A stretch of 64,000 bases of DNA, taken from Postechiella sp039985655 (lineage in GTDB: Bacteria > Bacteroidota > Bacteroidia > Flavobacteriales > Flavobacteriaceae). The stretch is taken from the NCBI GenBank assembly GCA_039985655.1, contig JBDWSF010000035.1, positions 107,845 through 171,844 of the forward strand. Direction: 5' to 3'. Shown here piece by piece: positions 44,609-54,400 of this stretch (positions are counted from its first letter, which is position 1; the number at the start of each line of letters is the position of its first letter). The notes beneath the pieces were generated by a model, which worked only from the letters and a program-made list of their open reading frames with translations, made no database searches and was not told the origin of the DNA. A program made the position numbers and the translations under genes.

Positions 44609-44905
44609 CTAATCCTTATCAAATTTCTTTTTAGCTAAATTAGGAAGTTTTTCGAATTCATTTTTTATCAAAGCTTCCTTTTTTGCTCTAGACCATTTTT
44701 TTATTTGCTTTTCCGTTTGAATTGCTATGTCAACATTTGTGAATTTGGCATAAAACTTTAAAGTAATGGGTATACGCTTATAGGTGTAACTGTCTATCTG
44801 TTTTCCAGATTCATGTTCGACAATTCGTTTCGTTAAATTTGAAGTTATGCCTGTGTAATAGGTGCTATCCGAATATTTTAATATATAAACGTAATAGGTT
44901 TTCAT
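44609..44905 (-). CDS. GIY-YIG nuclease-domain protein
   Basis: The 98-residue protein is a single GIY-YIG domain: YYVYILKYSDSTYYTGITSN, the catalytic-arginine helix LTKRIVEHESG and KRIPITLKFYAKFTN, like the YhbQ/UPF0213 group. It could nick DNA or RNA, but small members of this group have no clear role. It is flanked on both sides by the palindromic repeats at 44339-44602 and 44986-45120, which suggests a locally unstable region. Confidence 0.85.
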   Translation of the reverse strand: MKTYYVYILKYSDSTYYTGITSNLTKRIVEHESGKQIDSYTYKRIPITLKFYAKFTNVDIAIQTEKQIKKWSRAKKEALIKNEFEKLPNLAKKKFDKD

Positions 44906-44985
44906 AAGTTTAAAGATAAAGTTTTTTGGTATGATTATGATGAAAAATTAAAATCAAAGTAACAAGTTAAAATTAATAATACTAA

Positions 44986-45120
44986 TGTCACTTCGAGTGA
45001 TGCGACGCAAGGAGCATTGTATCGAGAAGTTTTTTTATAGATGTAGTGTATTACCTTTTTAGATTTGTGATGCTTCTCGATACAATTCCGACGAAAAGGT
45101 CGGAATCACTCGAAGTGACA
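44986..45120. repeat. Two intergenic repeat units facing each other
   Basis: TGTCACTTCGAGTG to TATCGAGAAG (44986-45030) and the reverse-oriented unit CTTCTCGATACAATTCC to CTCGAAGTGACA (45073-45120) form a large inverted pair upstream of folK. They take up most of the 337-base gap 44906-45243; no gene is visible there. Confidence 0.75.
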
Positions 45121-45243
45121 TTTTGGTTCGATTAATAATACAACACATCGCCCTTTTTAGAAAGCCAACTTGTGAATAAATACTTATTATAAATATAATA
45201 GAATAAAAATTGTTTTAGTTATTTTGCAAACAGTTCAAAATTT

Positions 45244-46374
45244 ATGACAAAACCAACAACATTTCATATTGCTTTAGGGAGTAATAAAGGTGACAAATTT
45301 AAAAATCTGCAAAATGCTATTGATGCTATTTATGTGAAAATCGGATTAATTAAGTCGATTTCTAAGGTGTATCAATCGCCAGCATTTGGTTTTGAAAGTG
45401 ACGATTTTTTTAACTGTTGTTTGATTTTAGAAAGTTATTTAGAACCTCAAATTGTTTTAGAATCCTTATTAAATATAGAAACCGCATTAGGTCGCGAACG
45501 AAACGCAGACGTAGGTTACCAAGCACGAACTATTGACTTAGATATTGTTTTTGTAGAAAGTCAAACGATTAATACCCAAACGCTACAAGTACCACATCCA
45601 GAACTAGAAAAACGACTATTTGTGTTAATGCCTTTAAATGATATTGCATCGAAGTTTAGCCATCCAAAATTTGACAAAACGGTTTCTGTTTTATTAAATG
45701 CATGTGAAGATGATTCGGTTTTAGATCCTATTAATATCTGGTTGAAAAACCCCAATAAAACATTCGACTTTTCGAAATACAATTATATTGCTATTGAAGG
45801 CAATATTGGTGCTGGAAAAACAAGTTTGGTGACTAAAATGGCAAATGATTTTAATGCAAAATTAATTTTAGAACGTTTTGCTGATAATCCGTTTTTGCCT
45901 AAGTTTTACGAAGACGCTAATAGATATGCCTTTACTTTAGAAATGTCTTTTCTTGCCGACAGGTATCAACAAATCTCTGACGATTTATCGCAACTCGATT
46001 TGTTTAAAGATTTTATTGTGAGCGATTACGATGTGTTTAAATCGTTAATTTTCTCGAAAGTTACCTTGCAAGAAGATGAGTTTAAGCTTTACCGTAAGCT
46101 TTTCTACCTGATGTATAAAGACATTGCAAAACCCGAATTGTATGTCTACCTATATCAAAACACCGAACGTTTACAAGAAAACATAAAAAAACGCGGACGC
46201 GATTACGAACAAAATATAGAAAACGATTATCTAGAAAAAATTAATGCAGGTTATTTAGATTTTTTAAAAAATCAAACCGATTTTAATGTTAAAATAATTG
46301 ATATATCTGATAGAGATTTTGTGGAGAACAGAAGTGATTATTTGTGGGTTTTGGGTGAGATTTGTGGAGAATGA
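45244..46374 (+). CDS. folK: Bifunctional FolK (HPPK) - deoxynucleoside kinase fusion
   Basis: The 376-residue protein joins two enzymes. Residues 1-160 are HPPK, which pyrophosphorylates 6-hydroxymethyl-dihydropterin for folate synthesis: HIALGSNKGDKFKNLQ and GRERNADVGYQARTIDLDIV. Residues about 180-376 are a deoxynucleoside kinase with P-loop YIAIEGNIGAGKTS, LERFADNPFLPKFYED and the LYVYLYQNTERLQENIKKRG lid region. The fusion occurs in Bacteroidota. Both parts look complete. It ties folate and deoxynucleotide supply to one polypeptide. Confidence 0.93.
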   Translation: MTKPTTFHIALGSNKGDKFKNLQNAIDAIYVKIGLIKSISKVYQSPAFGFESDDFFNCCLILESYLEPQIVLESLLNIETALGRERNADVGYQARTIDLDIVFVESQTINTQTLQVPHPELEKRLFVLMPLNDIASKFSHPKFDKTVSVLLNACEDDSVLDPINIWLKNPNKTFDFSKYNYIAIEGNIGAGKTSLVTKMANDFNAKLILERFADNPFLPKFYEDANRYAFTLEMSFLADRYQQISDDLSQLDLFKDFIVSDYDVFKSLIFSKVTLQEDEFKLYRKLFYLMYKDIAKPELYVYLYQNTERLQENIKKRGRDYEQNIENDYLEKINAGYLDFLKNQTDFNVKIIDISDRDFVENRSDYLWVLGEICGE

Positions 46375-46445
46375 TTTGGGGTTACGCTTATATCGATATT
46401 GTGTATGAAACGTAGCCTTTCGATTTATCTCTTATTAGCTATGTT

Positions 46446-47270
46446 TTATACATTGTGTTGGCTGTAGTTTTTTTTTATTTTTTTAGGGTCAATTATTTCG
46501 TCAATAGTAAAAAGACTAAAAAAGGTACCTTGAACATTTCCAAAAGCTTTGGGTGGAAAGGTTTGAAAACCATCTTTTTCAATTGTCAAATTACTTACGT
46601 TCCTTAAATATTCAGATTGTTCCTTTATAATTTCAATCGTAAAGCCAGATAAAATAGGGAAAATAAAAATTTTATTTTTAGTGTCCGAATCTAAATCTTT
46701 GCTTTTATTCTCGAATTTCGCTCGTAATCTCCCGTCCAAAAAGACTTTAAATTTTTCTTTTTCGTATCTCTCTTTTTTGTAATCAATCGTCAAAACATCA
46801 ATAAGCATTAATTTCCCATTGCCGTCAATGAATTCAAAATCAATACTCTTTTGGTTATCAAGTATTCGTTCGTATTTTTTGAATTTGTGTTTTAAGTTTA
46901 AATCTAAACATGCAGCTATTTCTCCAAGAGTGTGATGAAAATTATTGCTCTTGAAATTATAGAGAACTCCTAATAGTAGGTTTTTAAATTCTTTTTTATT
47001 TTCATATTTATCAAATTCGCCAAGTAAGTAGTTAAAATATCCAAATTCATTTCTTATCTCATTGGATTCATTTGATTTGTGTTCATTTAATAACTTAAAG
47101 AATGTAACAATGAAGTTGTCATTTGGTGTTCCTCCATTATTCTTTTCTGTATGTTCAATTGCTTTAGAAAGGAATGTTGTGAATTCCTTTTCGTTCAGGA
47201 ATAGGAATAAGTTCGGACAGTAAGTTTTAATCAACCCGATACTGTTATCAATCATTGTTTTTGTAAGCAT
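46446..47270 (-). CDS. Unidentified 274-aa protein, possibly nuclease-like
   Basis: I do not recognise the family. The N-terminal half is helical and Asn/Lys/Glu-rich; the second half contains IDFEFIDGNGKLMLIDVLTI followed by Lys-rich segments, reminiscent of the D-x(n)-E/DxK core of PD-(D/E)XK nucleases. That match is loose and no activity should be inferred. There is no signal peptide. The low-GC, Lys/Asn-rich composition and isolated position between core genes suggest an accessory gene. Flanking motifs TTGGCTGTAG and TTACAGCTAA form a weak inverted pair. Confidence 0.6.
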   Translation of the reverse strand: MLTKTMIDNSIGLIKTYCPNLFLFLNEKEFTTFLSKAIEHTEKNNGGTPNDNFIVTFFKLLNEHKSNESNEIRNEFGYFNYLLGEFDKYENKKEFKNLLLGVLYNFKSNNFHHTLGEIAACLDLNLKHKFKKYERILDNQKSIDFEFIDGNGKLMLIDVLTIDYKKERYEKEKFKVFLDGRLRAKFENKSKDLDSDTKNKIFIFPILSGFTIEIIKEQSEYLRNVSNLTIEKDGFQTFPPKAFGNVQGTFFSLFTIDEIIDPKKIKKNYSQHNV

Positions 47271-47379
47271 ATGGTTTAGGTCAAATTACAGCTAATGTTT
47301 AAGAATTGTGCAATAAGTAAAGTTATATTTTTCTAAGTTAAGAACCAACCTAAATCATCTATAAAAACTCAAAAAGTGG

Positions 47380-47399
47380 ATTCCTGCCTACACAGGAAT
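47380..47399. repeat. Short hairpin repeat ATTCCTG-CCTACA-CAGGAAT
   Basis: A perfect 7-bp stem within GGATTCCTGCCTACACAGGA followed by ATGACAAA is the core of a common dispersed intergenic repeat (TTCCTGCCTxCGCAGGAATGAC type). It lies just downstream of the methyltransferase gene. Confidence 0.5.
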
Positions 47400-47417
47400 G
47401 ACAAAAAAGGGTGCGAT

Positions 47418-48077
47418 TTAAAATACTTTATAAATTGTCGTTACAATACGCCCTTTATCATTGTCTAGAACATACTCTCCCATTTCTTTTTGGTCTCTAA
47501 CTTTTAAACCAAAAGGCGTTTCCAATATATTAACACCACTGTTTTGCTTTAGCCGAATACCTTGACCAGAAATAATATCTTTGTTTGGAACAAAGTTACT
47601 CAAAGGAATATGCTCCGTTAGAATGATATATTTATAAGCCGTTATTTTTTCAATTACATTTTGTATTTCTGTATTCGATAAATGCTGTAATACTTGACGT
47701 AATATGATGCAATCTCCAGAAGGAAGTTTATCTTTTGCTATATCCAAGCAATGAAACTCTAAATTATCGGCTTTGTATAAATTTTTGTTTCTATGAATAA
47801 GACTTTCAACAATATCTACGGCTATATACTTCTTGGAATATTTAGTGAGGTGTTTCCCTATATTAAAATCACCACAACCTAAATCGCAAACGATTAAAGA
47901 TTTATCATGAGATTCTAAAAAAGCAATTAAATTTTCTATATATGGATTTATAATTTTTGAATCGTGAGAACCTGCCCCAGAATAAAAATCGTATGCAGCA
48001 CCGCCCCAAAGATTCATATCGTAAATCTGGTTCATCACGTCTTTGGTAGGCCAAGGTGTCTTCTTTTTTTTCGCCAC
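47418..48077 (-). CDS. Class I SAM-dependent methyltransferase
   Basis: The 219-residue protein has the SAM-binding motif I LIVCDLGCGDFNIGKHL, the acidic end of strand 2 in YIAVDIVESLIHRNK, and a LDIAKDKLPSGDCIILRQVL post-I region. The substrate is unknown. It lies 6 bp downstream of the TrmH-type gene and is probably co-transcribed; a link to RNA modification is only a guess from that position. Confidence 0.85.
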   Translation of the reverse strand: MAKKKKTPWPTKDVMNQIYDMNLWGGAAYDFYSGAGSHDSKIINPYIENLIAFLESHDKSLIVCDLGCGDFNIGKHLTKYSKKYIAVDIVESLIHRNKNLYKADNLEFHCLDIAKDKLPSGDCIILRQVLQHLSNTEIQNVIEKITAYKYIILTEHIPLSNFVPNKDIISGQGIRLKQNSGVNILETPFGLKVRDQKEMGEYVLDNDKGRIVTTIYKVF

Positions 48078-48083
48078 TTATGT

Positions 48084-48617
48084 TTAGTTTGCTTTTAGCT
48101 TCGCAAAAATATCCCAAACCACAATACCACAACTTACCGATATGTTTAAAGAGTGTTTTGTGCCAAATTGAGGGATTTCTATAACGGTGTCGCTAGCGGT
48201 CACGACATCTTGTGCTACGCCTTTTACCTCGTTTCCAAAAACTAAAGCATATTTGGTATTTGCTTCGGGTTTAAAATCGTTAAGCATGGTTGCGTTTTCG
48301 GCTTGTTCTATAGCACAGATTTTTACATGTTCGGCTTTTAATTTTTCAATTAAATCGGTGGTGTTTTCTGCGTATTCCCAATCTACAGTATCGGTACTTC
48401 CTAGGGCTGTTTTGTGAATATCTTTATGTGGGGGCGTTGCAGTAATGCCGCAGAGGTAAATTTTTTCGACTAAAAAAGCATCACTAGTTCTAAAAACAGA
48501 GCCTATATTGTTTAGACTTCTAATATTGTCTAGAATAATAACTATTGGTGTTTTTTCAACCTGTTTAAAAGCTTCAACACTTAATCTATCTAATTCGTTA
48601 TTTTTTAGTTTCCGCAT
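48084..48617 (-). CDS. TrmH/SpoU-family RNA 2'-O-methyltransferase
   Basis: The 177-residue protein has the trefoil-knotted SPOUT motifs: LDNIRSLNNIGSVFRTSDAF (motif 1, catalytic Arg), LVFGNEVKGV (motif 2) and IPQFGTKHSLNISVSCGIVV (motif 3). It methylates ribose in tRNA or rRNA; the site cannot be read. It lacks the N-terminal substrate-binding domain of RlmB. It is first in a two-gene unit with the SAM methyltransferase. Confidence 0.92.
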   Translation of the reverse strand: MRKLKNNELDRLSVEAFKQVEKTPIVIILDNIRSLNNIGSVFRTSDAFLVEKIYLCGITATPPHKDIHKTALGSTDTVDWEYAENTTDLIEKLKAEHVKICAIEQAENATMLNDFKPEANTKYALVFGNEVKGVAQDVVTASDTVIEIPQFGTKHSLNISVSCGIVVWDIFAKLKAN

Positions 48618-48670
48618 GTGGTTTGTCGTTTACATCTCTATATGGATGTGAAACAACAAAATTACGTAAA

Positions 48671-48940
48671 TTAATCAATCATATCTTCTTCAAAATACCA
48701 CCACAAACTAGAATCTATGGTTTCTTTCATTTTATGAATATCGACATCGTTTTTAAGATAAACAGTTATGTTTTCGTCTGCTCGATTTTGACCAATACTT
48801 TCTCCTATTTCTATAAGCTCTATCTCTTGAAAATGTTCTAAATGACTTTTAATTTTAGCATCTAAAGATTCATCACTCAAAAAAATCTTTATAGTTTGCT
48901 GACTCGGAGCGTTTCTAATTTCAGATCTAAAAGGTTTCAT
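48671..48940 (-). CDS. Small conserved protein of unknown function (paralogue B)
   Basis: This 89-residue protein is the second copy of the gene at 3119-3379 (about 64% identical over 83 aligned residues). Conserved blocks are PFRSEIRN, QTIKIFLSDESLD, IELIEI and DENITV; the C-terminus differs (WWYFEEDMID). The upstream 65 bases are also recognisably related, with TAACTTTAA and the identical TAACGCTTATG next to the start. It has no signal peptide. The function is unknown. Confidence 0.85.
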   Translation of the reverse strand: MKPFRSEIRNAPSQQTIKIFLSDESLDAKIKSHLEHFQEIELIEIGESIGQNRADENITVYLKNDVDIHKMKETIDSSLWWYFEEDMID

Positions 48941-49036
48941 AAGCGTTATTTTTAATTAAAACCAAAAATGGCTATGTCCTTAAAGTTACTCATTTTTAAA
49001 TTAAAATAAGTTGCTCAAAAAAAAGGATAATCTTTT

Positions 49037-50146
49037 TTATGAAGTAATTTCTGAAATTGATAATTCTATAGGAAGGTTAACTTTAGTAATTACTCGATTA
49101 GAATTATTATAAATTTTTAATTTATAATTGGTTTTATAAAGCTCTTCAAGCCTTTCTTTTAAATTACTTAAACCCGTTCCTTTTTTTAATAAAGTAGCAT
49201 AATCTTCAATTAATTGTTTACCATTGTTTTCTACTTTTACAATTAGCATATTATCCTTTTTATAAATAGACATAAAGATGTCTAAAGTAGCATGCTTTTC
49301 ACTAAAACCATGTTTTGTCGCATTTTCTATAAGAGGTTGAATAAGCATATTTGGAACTAAAATATTTTCTAATCCGTTTTCAATATCAATATGGAATTTT
49401 AATTGATCGGAGAATCTCATTTTTTTTATGTCGATATATTTTTGAAGGATAGATAGTTCCTCTTGAAGTTCTATTAAGTTTTGATCCTTTTTTTCGAGGA
49501 CATTTCTTAAAAGGTCACTCAAATCGACAATCATGTTTTTTGACGTTTCCTTATTAATATCGATAAGTGAATGAATACCATTTAACGTATTAAATAAAAA
49601 ATGAGGATGCATTTGCGACTGTAAAAATTTTAAATGCGATTTAGAAAGTTGTTCTTGTAACTTAATAGTTTGCACCTTACTTTCTTGTATTTGTTGAAAG
49701 TAATAATAAATATAAATCATTGTCGCTAAGGACAAATAAATTAAAAAATGTAGATCGATAAGCCTGATGTAAGCATTGAAAATATTGCTTAAGGTTTTAC
49801 TTAAGTTGTGAATGGGTTTGTTATAGTTTTCAACAATCCATGAAATACCAATTGTAAAAGCACCTATAAAAAAGGATGAAAATAGGTGTATAGATATGAT
49901 GTAAATTAGCTTGGTCTTTTTTCGTATAAAATATTTTGTGGTTAATGCTATGAGCATCATAAACAAGGTTATGAGAAACCAGTCGAATAGATTAGAAAAT
50001 ATAAATGGACCCCAATCCATTTTAATATCCAGAGCCATTCTTAAGTAAGCATTTTTACCAGAATAGATTATAACGAATACAAAATAAACAGAAGACAGAA
50101 TGCCTATAAGTTTAAAGTCGATGTGTTTTTTAAGCTTGTTAATCAT
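49037..50146 (-). CDS. LytS/YehU-type sensor histidine kinase
   Basis: The 369-residue protein has four membrane helices in residues 1-160, a short coiled-coil linker, the His_kinase domain with QMHPHFLFNTLNGIHSL (phospho-acceptor histidine) and a HATPase domain with MLIQPLIENATKHGF and GTGLSNLKERL. It lacks an obvious extracytoplasmic ligand domain, so the signal may be sensed in the membrane. It lies 21 bp downstream of the LytTR regulator and is its likely partner. Both are divergent from the SusCD locus. Confidence 0.9.
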   Translation of the reverse strand: MINKLKKHIDFKLIGILSSVYFVFVIIYSGKNAYLRMALDIKMDWGPFIFSNLFDWFLITLFMMLIALTTKYFIRKKTKLIYIISIHLFSSFFIGAFTIGISWIVENYNKPIHNLSKTLSNIFNAYIRLIDLHFLIYLSLATMIYIYYYFQQIQESKVQTIKLQEQLSKSHLKFLQSQMHPHFLFNTLNGIHSLIDINKETSKNMIVDLSDLLRNVLEKKDQNLIELQEELSILQKYIDIKKMRFSDQLKFHIDIENGLENILVPNMLIQPLIENATKHGFSEKHATLDIFMSIYKKDNMLIVKVENNGKQLIEDYATLLKKGTGLSNLKERLEELYKTNYKLKIYNNSNRVITKVNLPIELSISEITS

Positions 50147-50167
50147 AAATTAAGATTTTCAAAATAA

Positions 50168-50950
50168 TTAAATCCCCATCGTTTTTTGAAACTCTTTTTT
50201 ATGAGTTTTACTAATTCTAAATAATTTTTCATCGCTCATTTTTACATCGATTTCACCGTAGTTAGAATATAAAACTTCTTTAATTAAAGAAGTGTTTATA
50301 ATTGTAGAGCGGTGAACACGTATAAACCTAAAGCATTTTAATTGATCTAGTAATGAGCTGAGAGATTCTCGTAAAAGATATTTTTTTTCATCAGTATAAA
50401 TTTCGGCATAATAGCCTGATGCCTGTATATATTTAATTTGAGTTTTTTCTATAAAAGACACTTTGCCATTCGCTTTTATAGCCAGTTTATTTTGTTTTAC
50501 TTCAGTGAAATTATCATTAGGATCTTCAATATATCGTAATAAATTATTTAATTGTTTACTTAAATCATTTGATTTGTTGGTCAGTAATAATTCTTTAACC
50601 TTGTTTGTCGATTTATAAAAACGTTCATCTTTAAAAGGTTTCAATAAATAATCGAAAGCAAAGAAATCAAAGGCTTTTAGTGCAAATTCATCAAAGGCAG
50701 TAATAAATATAACTAAGGGTCTTATACTAGGATCAATTTGTTTTAAAATATCAAAACCAGTCATATCTGTAATTTGAATATCGAGAAAAATAAGGTCTGG
50801 TCTTTTTATTTTAATAGCATCTATGGCCTCTTTACCAGAACTACATTCATCAATGAGTTCTATTTCAGGAACGTCGTTTAATAAATTTGCAACTCTTTTT
50901 CTTGCTAAAAACTCATCGTCTATAATTAGAGCTTTAATAGTGGCATTCAT
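50168..50950 (-). CDS. LytTR-family response regulator
   Basis: The 260-residue protein has a receiver domain (about 5-120) with the acidic pair D11-D12 and phospho-acceptor D57 in LIFLDIQI, and a C-terminal LytTR DNA-binding domain (about 155-258) with YIQASGYYAEIYT and FRFIRVHRSTIIN. It should be phosphorylated by the adjacent kinase. The 538-base divergent region upstream, leading to susC, is the obvious place to look for its binding sites. Confidence 0.92.
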   Translation of the reverse strand: MNATIKALIIDDEFLARKRVANLLNDVPEIELIDECSSGKEAIDAIKIKRPDLIFLDIQITDMTGFDILKQIDPSIRPLVIFITAFDEFALKAFDFFAFDYLLKPFKDERFYKSTNKVKELLLTNKSNDLSKQLNNLLRYIEDPNDNFTEVKQNKLAIKANGKVSFIEKTQIKYIQASGYYAEIYTDEKKYLLRESLSSLLDQLKCFRFIRVHRSTIINTSLIKEVLYSNYGEIDVKMSDEKLFRISKTHKKEFQKTMGI

Positions 50951-51489
50951 AATAGTTTAATTAATTAGGGAATCTAAACTTAAAACAAATATTTTAATTC
51001 ATCGATGGTGTGTAGAGGCTTTACTGCAAAAAAATGTAGATTCAAATCAATGAGATATCAATATAAATCAAAAAAAGGACTGTTTAAATCAAATTAACAC
51101 AGTTTAACCGTCTATTAACCTTTTATTATGATAAAGACTCCAAATTGCTGATAATGTTACAGAAACCACGAGTTTTCTGCTTTTTTTTGTCTTATTCGAG
51201 TTATAGTTTTTAACGATTTAGGTGTTTAGTGTATTTGCCGAGGTATTGATGTCAGTTAATTCATATTATAGTGACTTCAATTCATTACATCAAGCTAATC
51301 TCGTATAAAGCTGTTCTTTTATTCTGCAATTGTAAAAGGTTAGGCAGATAAAGACTTTACTGTCATAGCATTGTTTCGTTAAACTTTGTCTTCATTTTTT
51401 GTAAAGAATTTTTTGAATTAGTCCTCTAAAAAAACTTTACTGCCTTCCTTTTTTACTTTCTGCATAGACTAACTCAAAACATTTATTTT
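50951..51489. promoter_or_regulatory. Divergent regulatory region between the LytTR regulator and susC
   Basis: No gene is visible in these 539 bases. They are AT-rich; the susC-proximal half has several TTG triplets and the repeated string CTTTACTG (near 51356 and 51436), but no clean -33/-7 pair. A long leader upstream of a SusC gene is common, and one or more LytTR sites may be here; I could not identify them. Confidence 0.4.
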
Positions 51490-54400
51490 ATGAAATTAAA
51501 AAACTACTATGGTGTGTTAGTGTTTTTGCTGTTTGGTATTACAGCGTCACTAGCACAAGAGAAGGCTATTTCGGGTACTGTATTCGATAAGAGTGGATTA
51601 TCATTACCAGGAACAACGGTTGTGATAAAAGGAACTTCTCAAGGTGTTTCCACAGATTTTGATGGTAATTATACCATTAACGCCAATGTTGGCGAGACGC
51701 TTGTTTTTAGCTTTGTTGGGTATCAAACCAAAGAAGTTATTATTGAGACATCAAATATTATTGATGTGACATTACAAGAGGATATGCAAGCTCTTGATGA
51801 GATTGTAATTACAGCGCTCGGATTATCAAAAGACGAACGAACACTTGGTTATTCGGCACAATCTGTAAAAACAGACGCGATTAATGAAGGCGGACAATCT
51901 AACCTTGTTAATGCCCTTAACGGGAAAGTAGCTGGGGTAAATATAACCAGTTCTAACGGCGCTCCAGGAGCATCGGCAAATATTGTTATTAGAGGGTCTT
52001 CCAGTATTTCAGGAAGTAACCAACCTCTTTTTGTTGTTGATGGATTGCCTATTAGTAATAATACAGATAACGGTTCACAATTGGGAATTCTTGACGGAAC
52101 AACGTTTGAAGATTATGGTGAAACCGTCGGTACAAACAGAGCAGCAGATATAGATCCAAACGATATCGAATCTGTTACCGTATTAAAAGGTGGTGCAGCA
52201 ACGGCAATTTATGGTAGTAGAGCGGTAAATGGGGCTATTATCATCACAACCAAAAAAGGAAAAGCGGGTGAAGGACTTAACATAACGCTTAATACGAGCT
52301 ATTCTATTGAAAAAGTAAATAAATTTCCTGAATTTCAATACCAATATGGTAGAGGTCGAAGTGGGGATTACTCGAATGTAACACACTGGAGTTGGGGACC
52401 TGCTTATGCAGATAATCCAATATTCCCAGCAGGAACAAATACCGATTTAGATGGTGATGGCATTGCTGAGGATGTATCGGGTCAAGCCATTCCTCTTTTT
52501 AAAGATAATTATAAAAATTTCTGGAACGAAGGGCATACGCTTCAAACTTCGGTTTCGGTTTCTGGAGGTGATGAAAAAGGAAATTTTTATGCATCTATTG
52601 GACGTCAAGATCAAGAAGGAATTATCCAAAACAGTGAATACGAAAGAATCAATTCCACCATAAAAGGAGAATATAATATTACTGATAAGTTTAAGATTGG
52701 TGGTTATGCCACGTATGCTAATTCAAGAACAATTTCCATTCAAGGAGGTGATACAGGGTTTGCAGGTATAGGCTATTATCATCATATGTGGGATATAAAC
52801 ACCAGACAATGGAAAGACGCACAAGGTAATAGAACTTGGTTTAGTACTACTGTTGCCGAACCACAATGGGTTGTGAATGAAGAATTAGAAAACGATGAAG
52901 TCAATCGTTTTATAGGAAGCATTAATTTTTCATATGAATTTGCAGATTGGTTAAAACTTTCCTACCGTGTTGGTACAGATACGTATAGTGACGATAAAAA
53001 TTTAGTGCGTCCAATAAGTTCCGTTAACACCACAAATAATGCAGGAGATTTATATGAAATCAGAATCAACAATAAAGATTTTAATTCAGATATTCTTTTA
53101 ACAGGTAAAATAAATTTGGCAGACGATTTAGGGCTTTCTTTCTTGGCTGGAAATAATGTTTACGAATCGTATTATGATAGATTATATGTTAGAGGCGACG
53201 GACTTTCGGTGCGTGGTTTTACAGATATATCTAATGGAATTACTATCACATCAAACAATATTACAAACAGACGAAGAACTATTGGTGTTTTTGGAGAACT
53301 TAGTTTTGACTATAAAAACACGTATTTCTTATCAGTTACAGGAAGAAACGATTGGTCGTCTAGCTTACCAGAAGGTGCTAACTCGTTTTTCTACCCATCA
53401 GTAAGTGGTGCTATTGTTTTTTCAGAATTAATCAGTGATCAAGATTGGCTTTCGTTTGCAAAAATAAAAGGGTCTTGGGCAGAATTAGGAAACGATTCTC
53501 AAGGGCTTTACGCCACGTCGGATGTCTATGCAAAAAGAGATCCTAATGTTTTAGGTAACCCCAAATTTACGGTAAGTAATGTACAAGGAAATCCAAACAT
53601 TAAACCAGAAATATCATCGACTTGGGAAATGGGAACCGAAATAAGGGTTTTCGAAAACTTAGTCAATTTAGATTTTACCTATTATAATAGAACAACCGAA
53701 GATCAAGTGGTGCAAGTACCACTGTCTCCTGCCACAGGCTATGCCGCTTATTTTGATAATGCAGGTAAAGTTGTAAATAAAGGTGTAGAGGCTATTTTAA
53801 GTTTTAATGATGTTTTTAGAAAATCAGAATTAAACTGGGATCTTCTTTTCAATTTTACAAAAAATGATAGTGAAGTCATTTCCATTCCAGATGGTTTAGA
53901 CGAAATTATTATTGGTTACGGTTATTTTAATGGGGCTAATATTGTTGCGAGACCAGGACTTCCATACGGTACTTTTGTTGGGGTTGGTTATAAACGAAAC
54001 GAAGATGGCGCATTGCTTTTAAGTGATGACGGTTTACCGCAAACGGCAACCGAAAATCTTGTTTTAGGCGATCCAAATCCAGATTGGATACTAAATATTA
54101 ATAATAGCGTGGCCTATAAAAATTTTACATTAAGCGCTATTATGGAGTTTAAAAAGGGCGGTGAAATTTTAAATGATTCCGAAGCCAATTTCAAGTTTTA
54201 TGGTTTAAGTAAATCTACCGAAGATCGTTTTTATGCAGCTGACCAACCTAACGGAAATGCAACAGCGGTGTTTGATGGCATTATAGAATCTACAGGCTTA
54301 CAAAGTGATGTCGCGGCACCACTTACAAACGATTATTACCAAGCATTAAATGCTCAAGTTGATGAAGCTAACATTGAAGATGCTTCTTGGATCCGTTTAA

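Noticed and set aside
44339..45120. CRISPR array
   Set aside because: The units alternate in orientation, are palindromic with variable interiors, have irregular spacing and no cas genes nearby.
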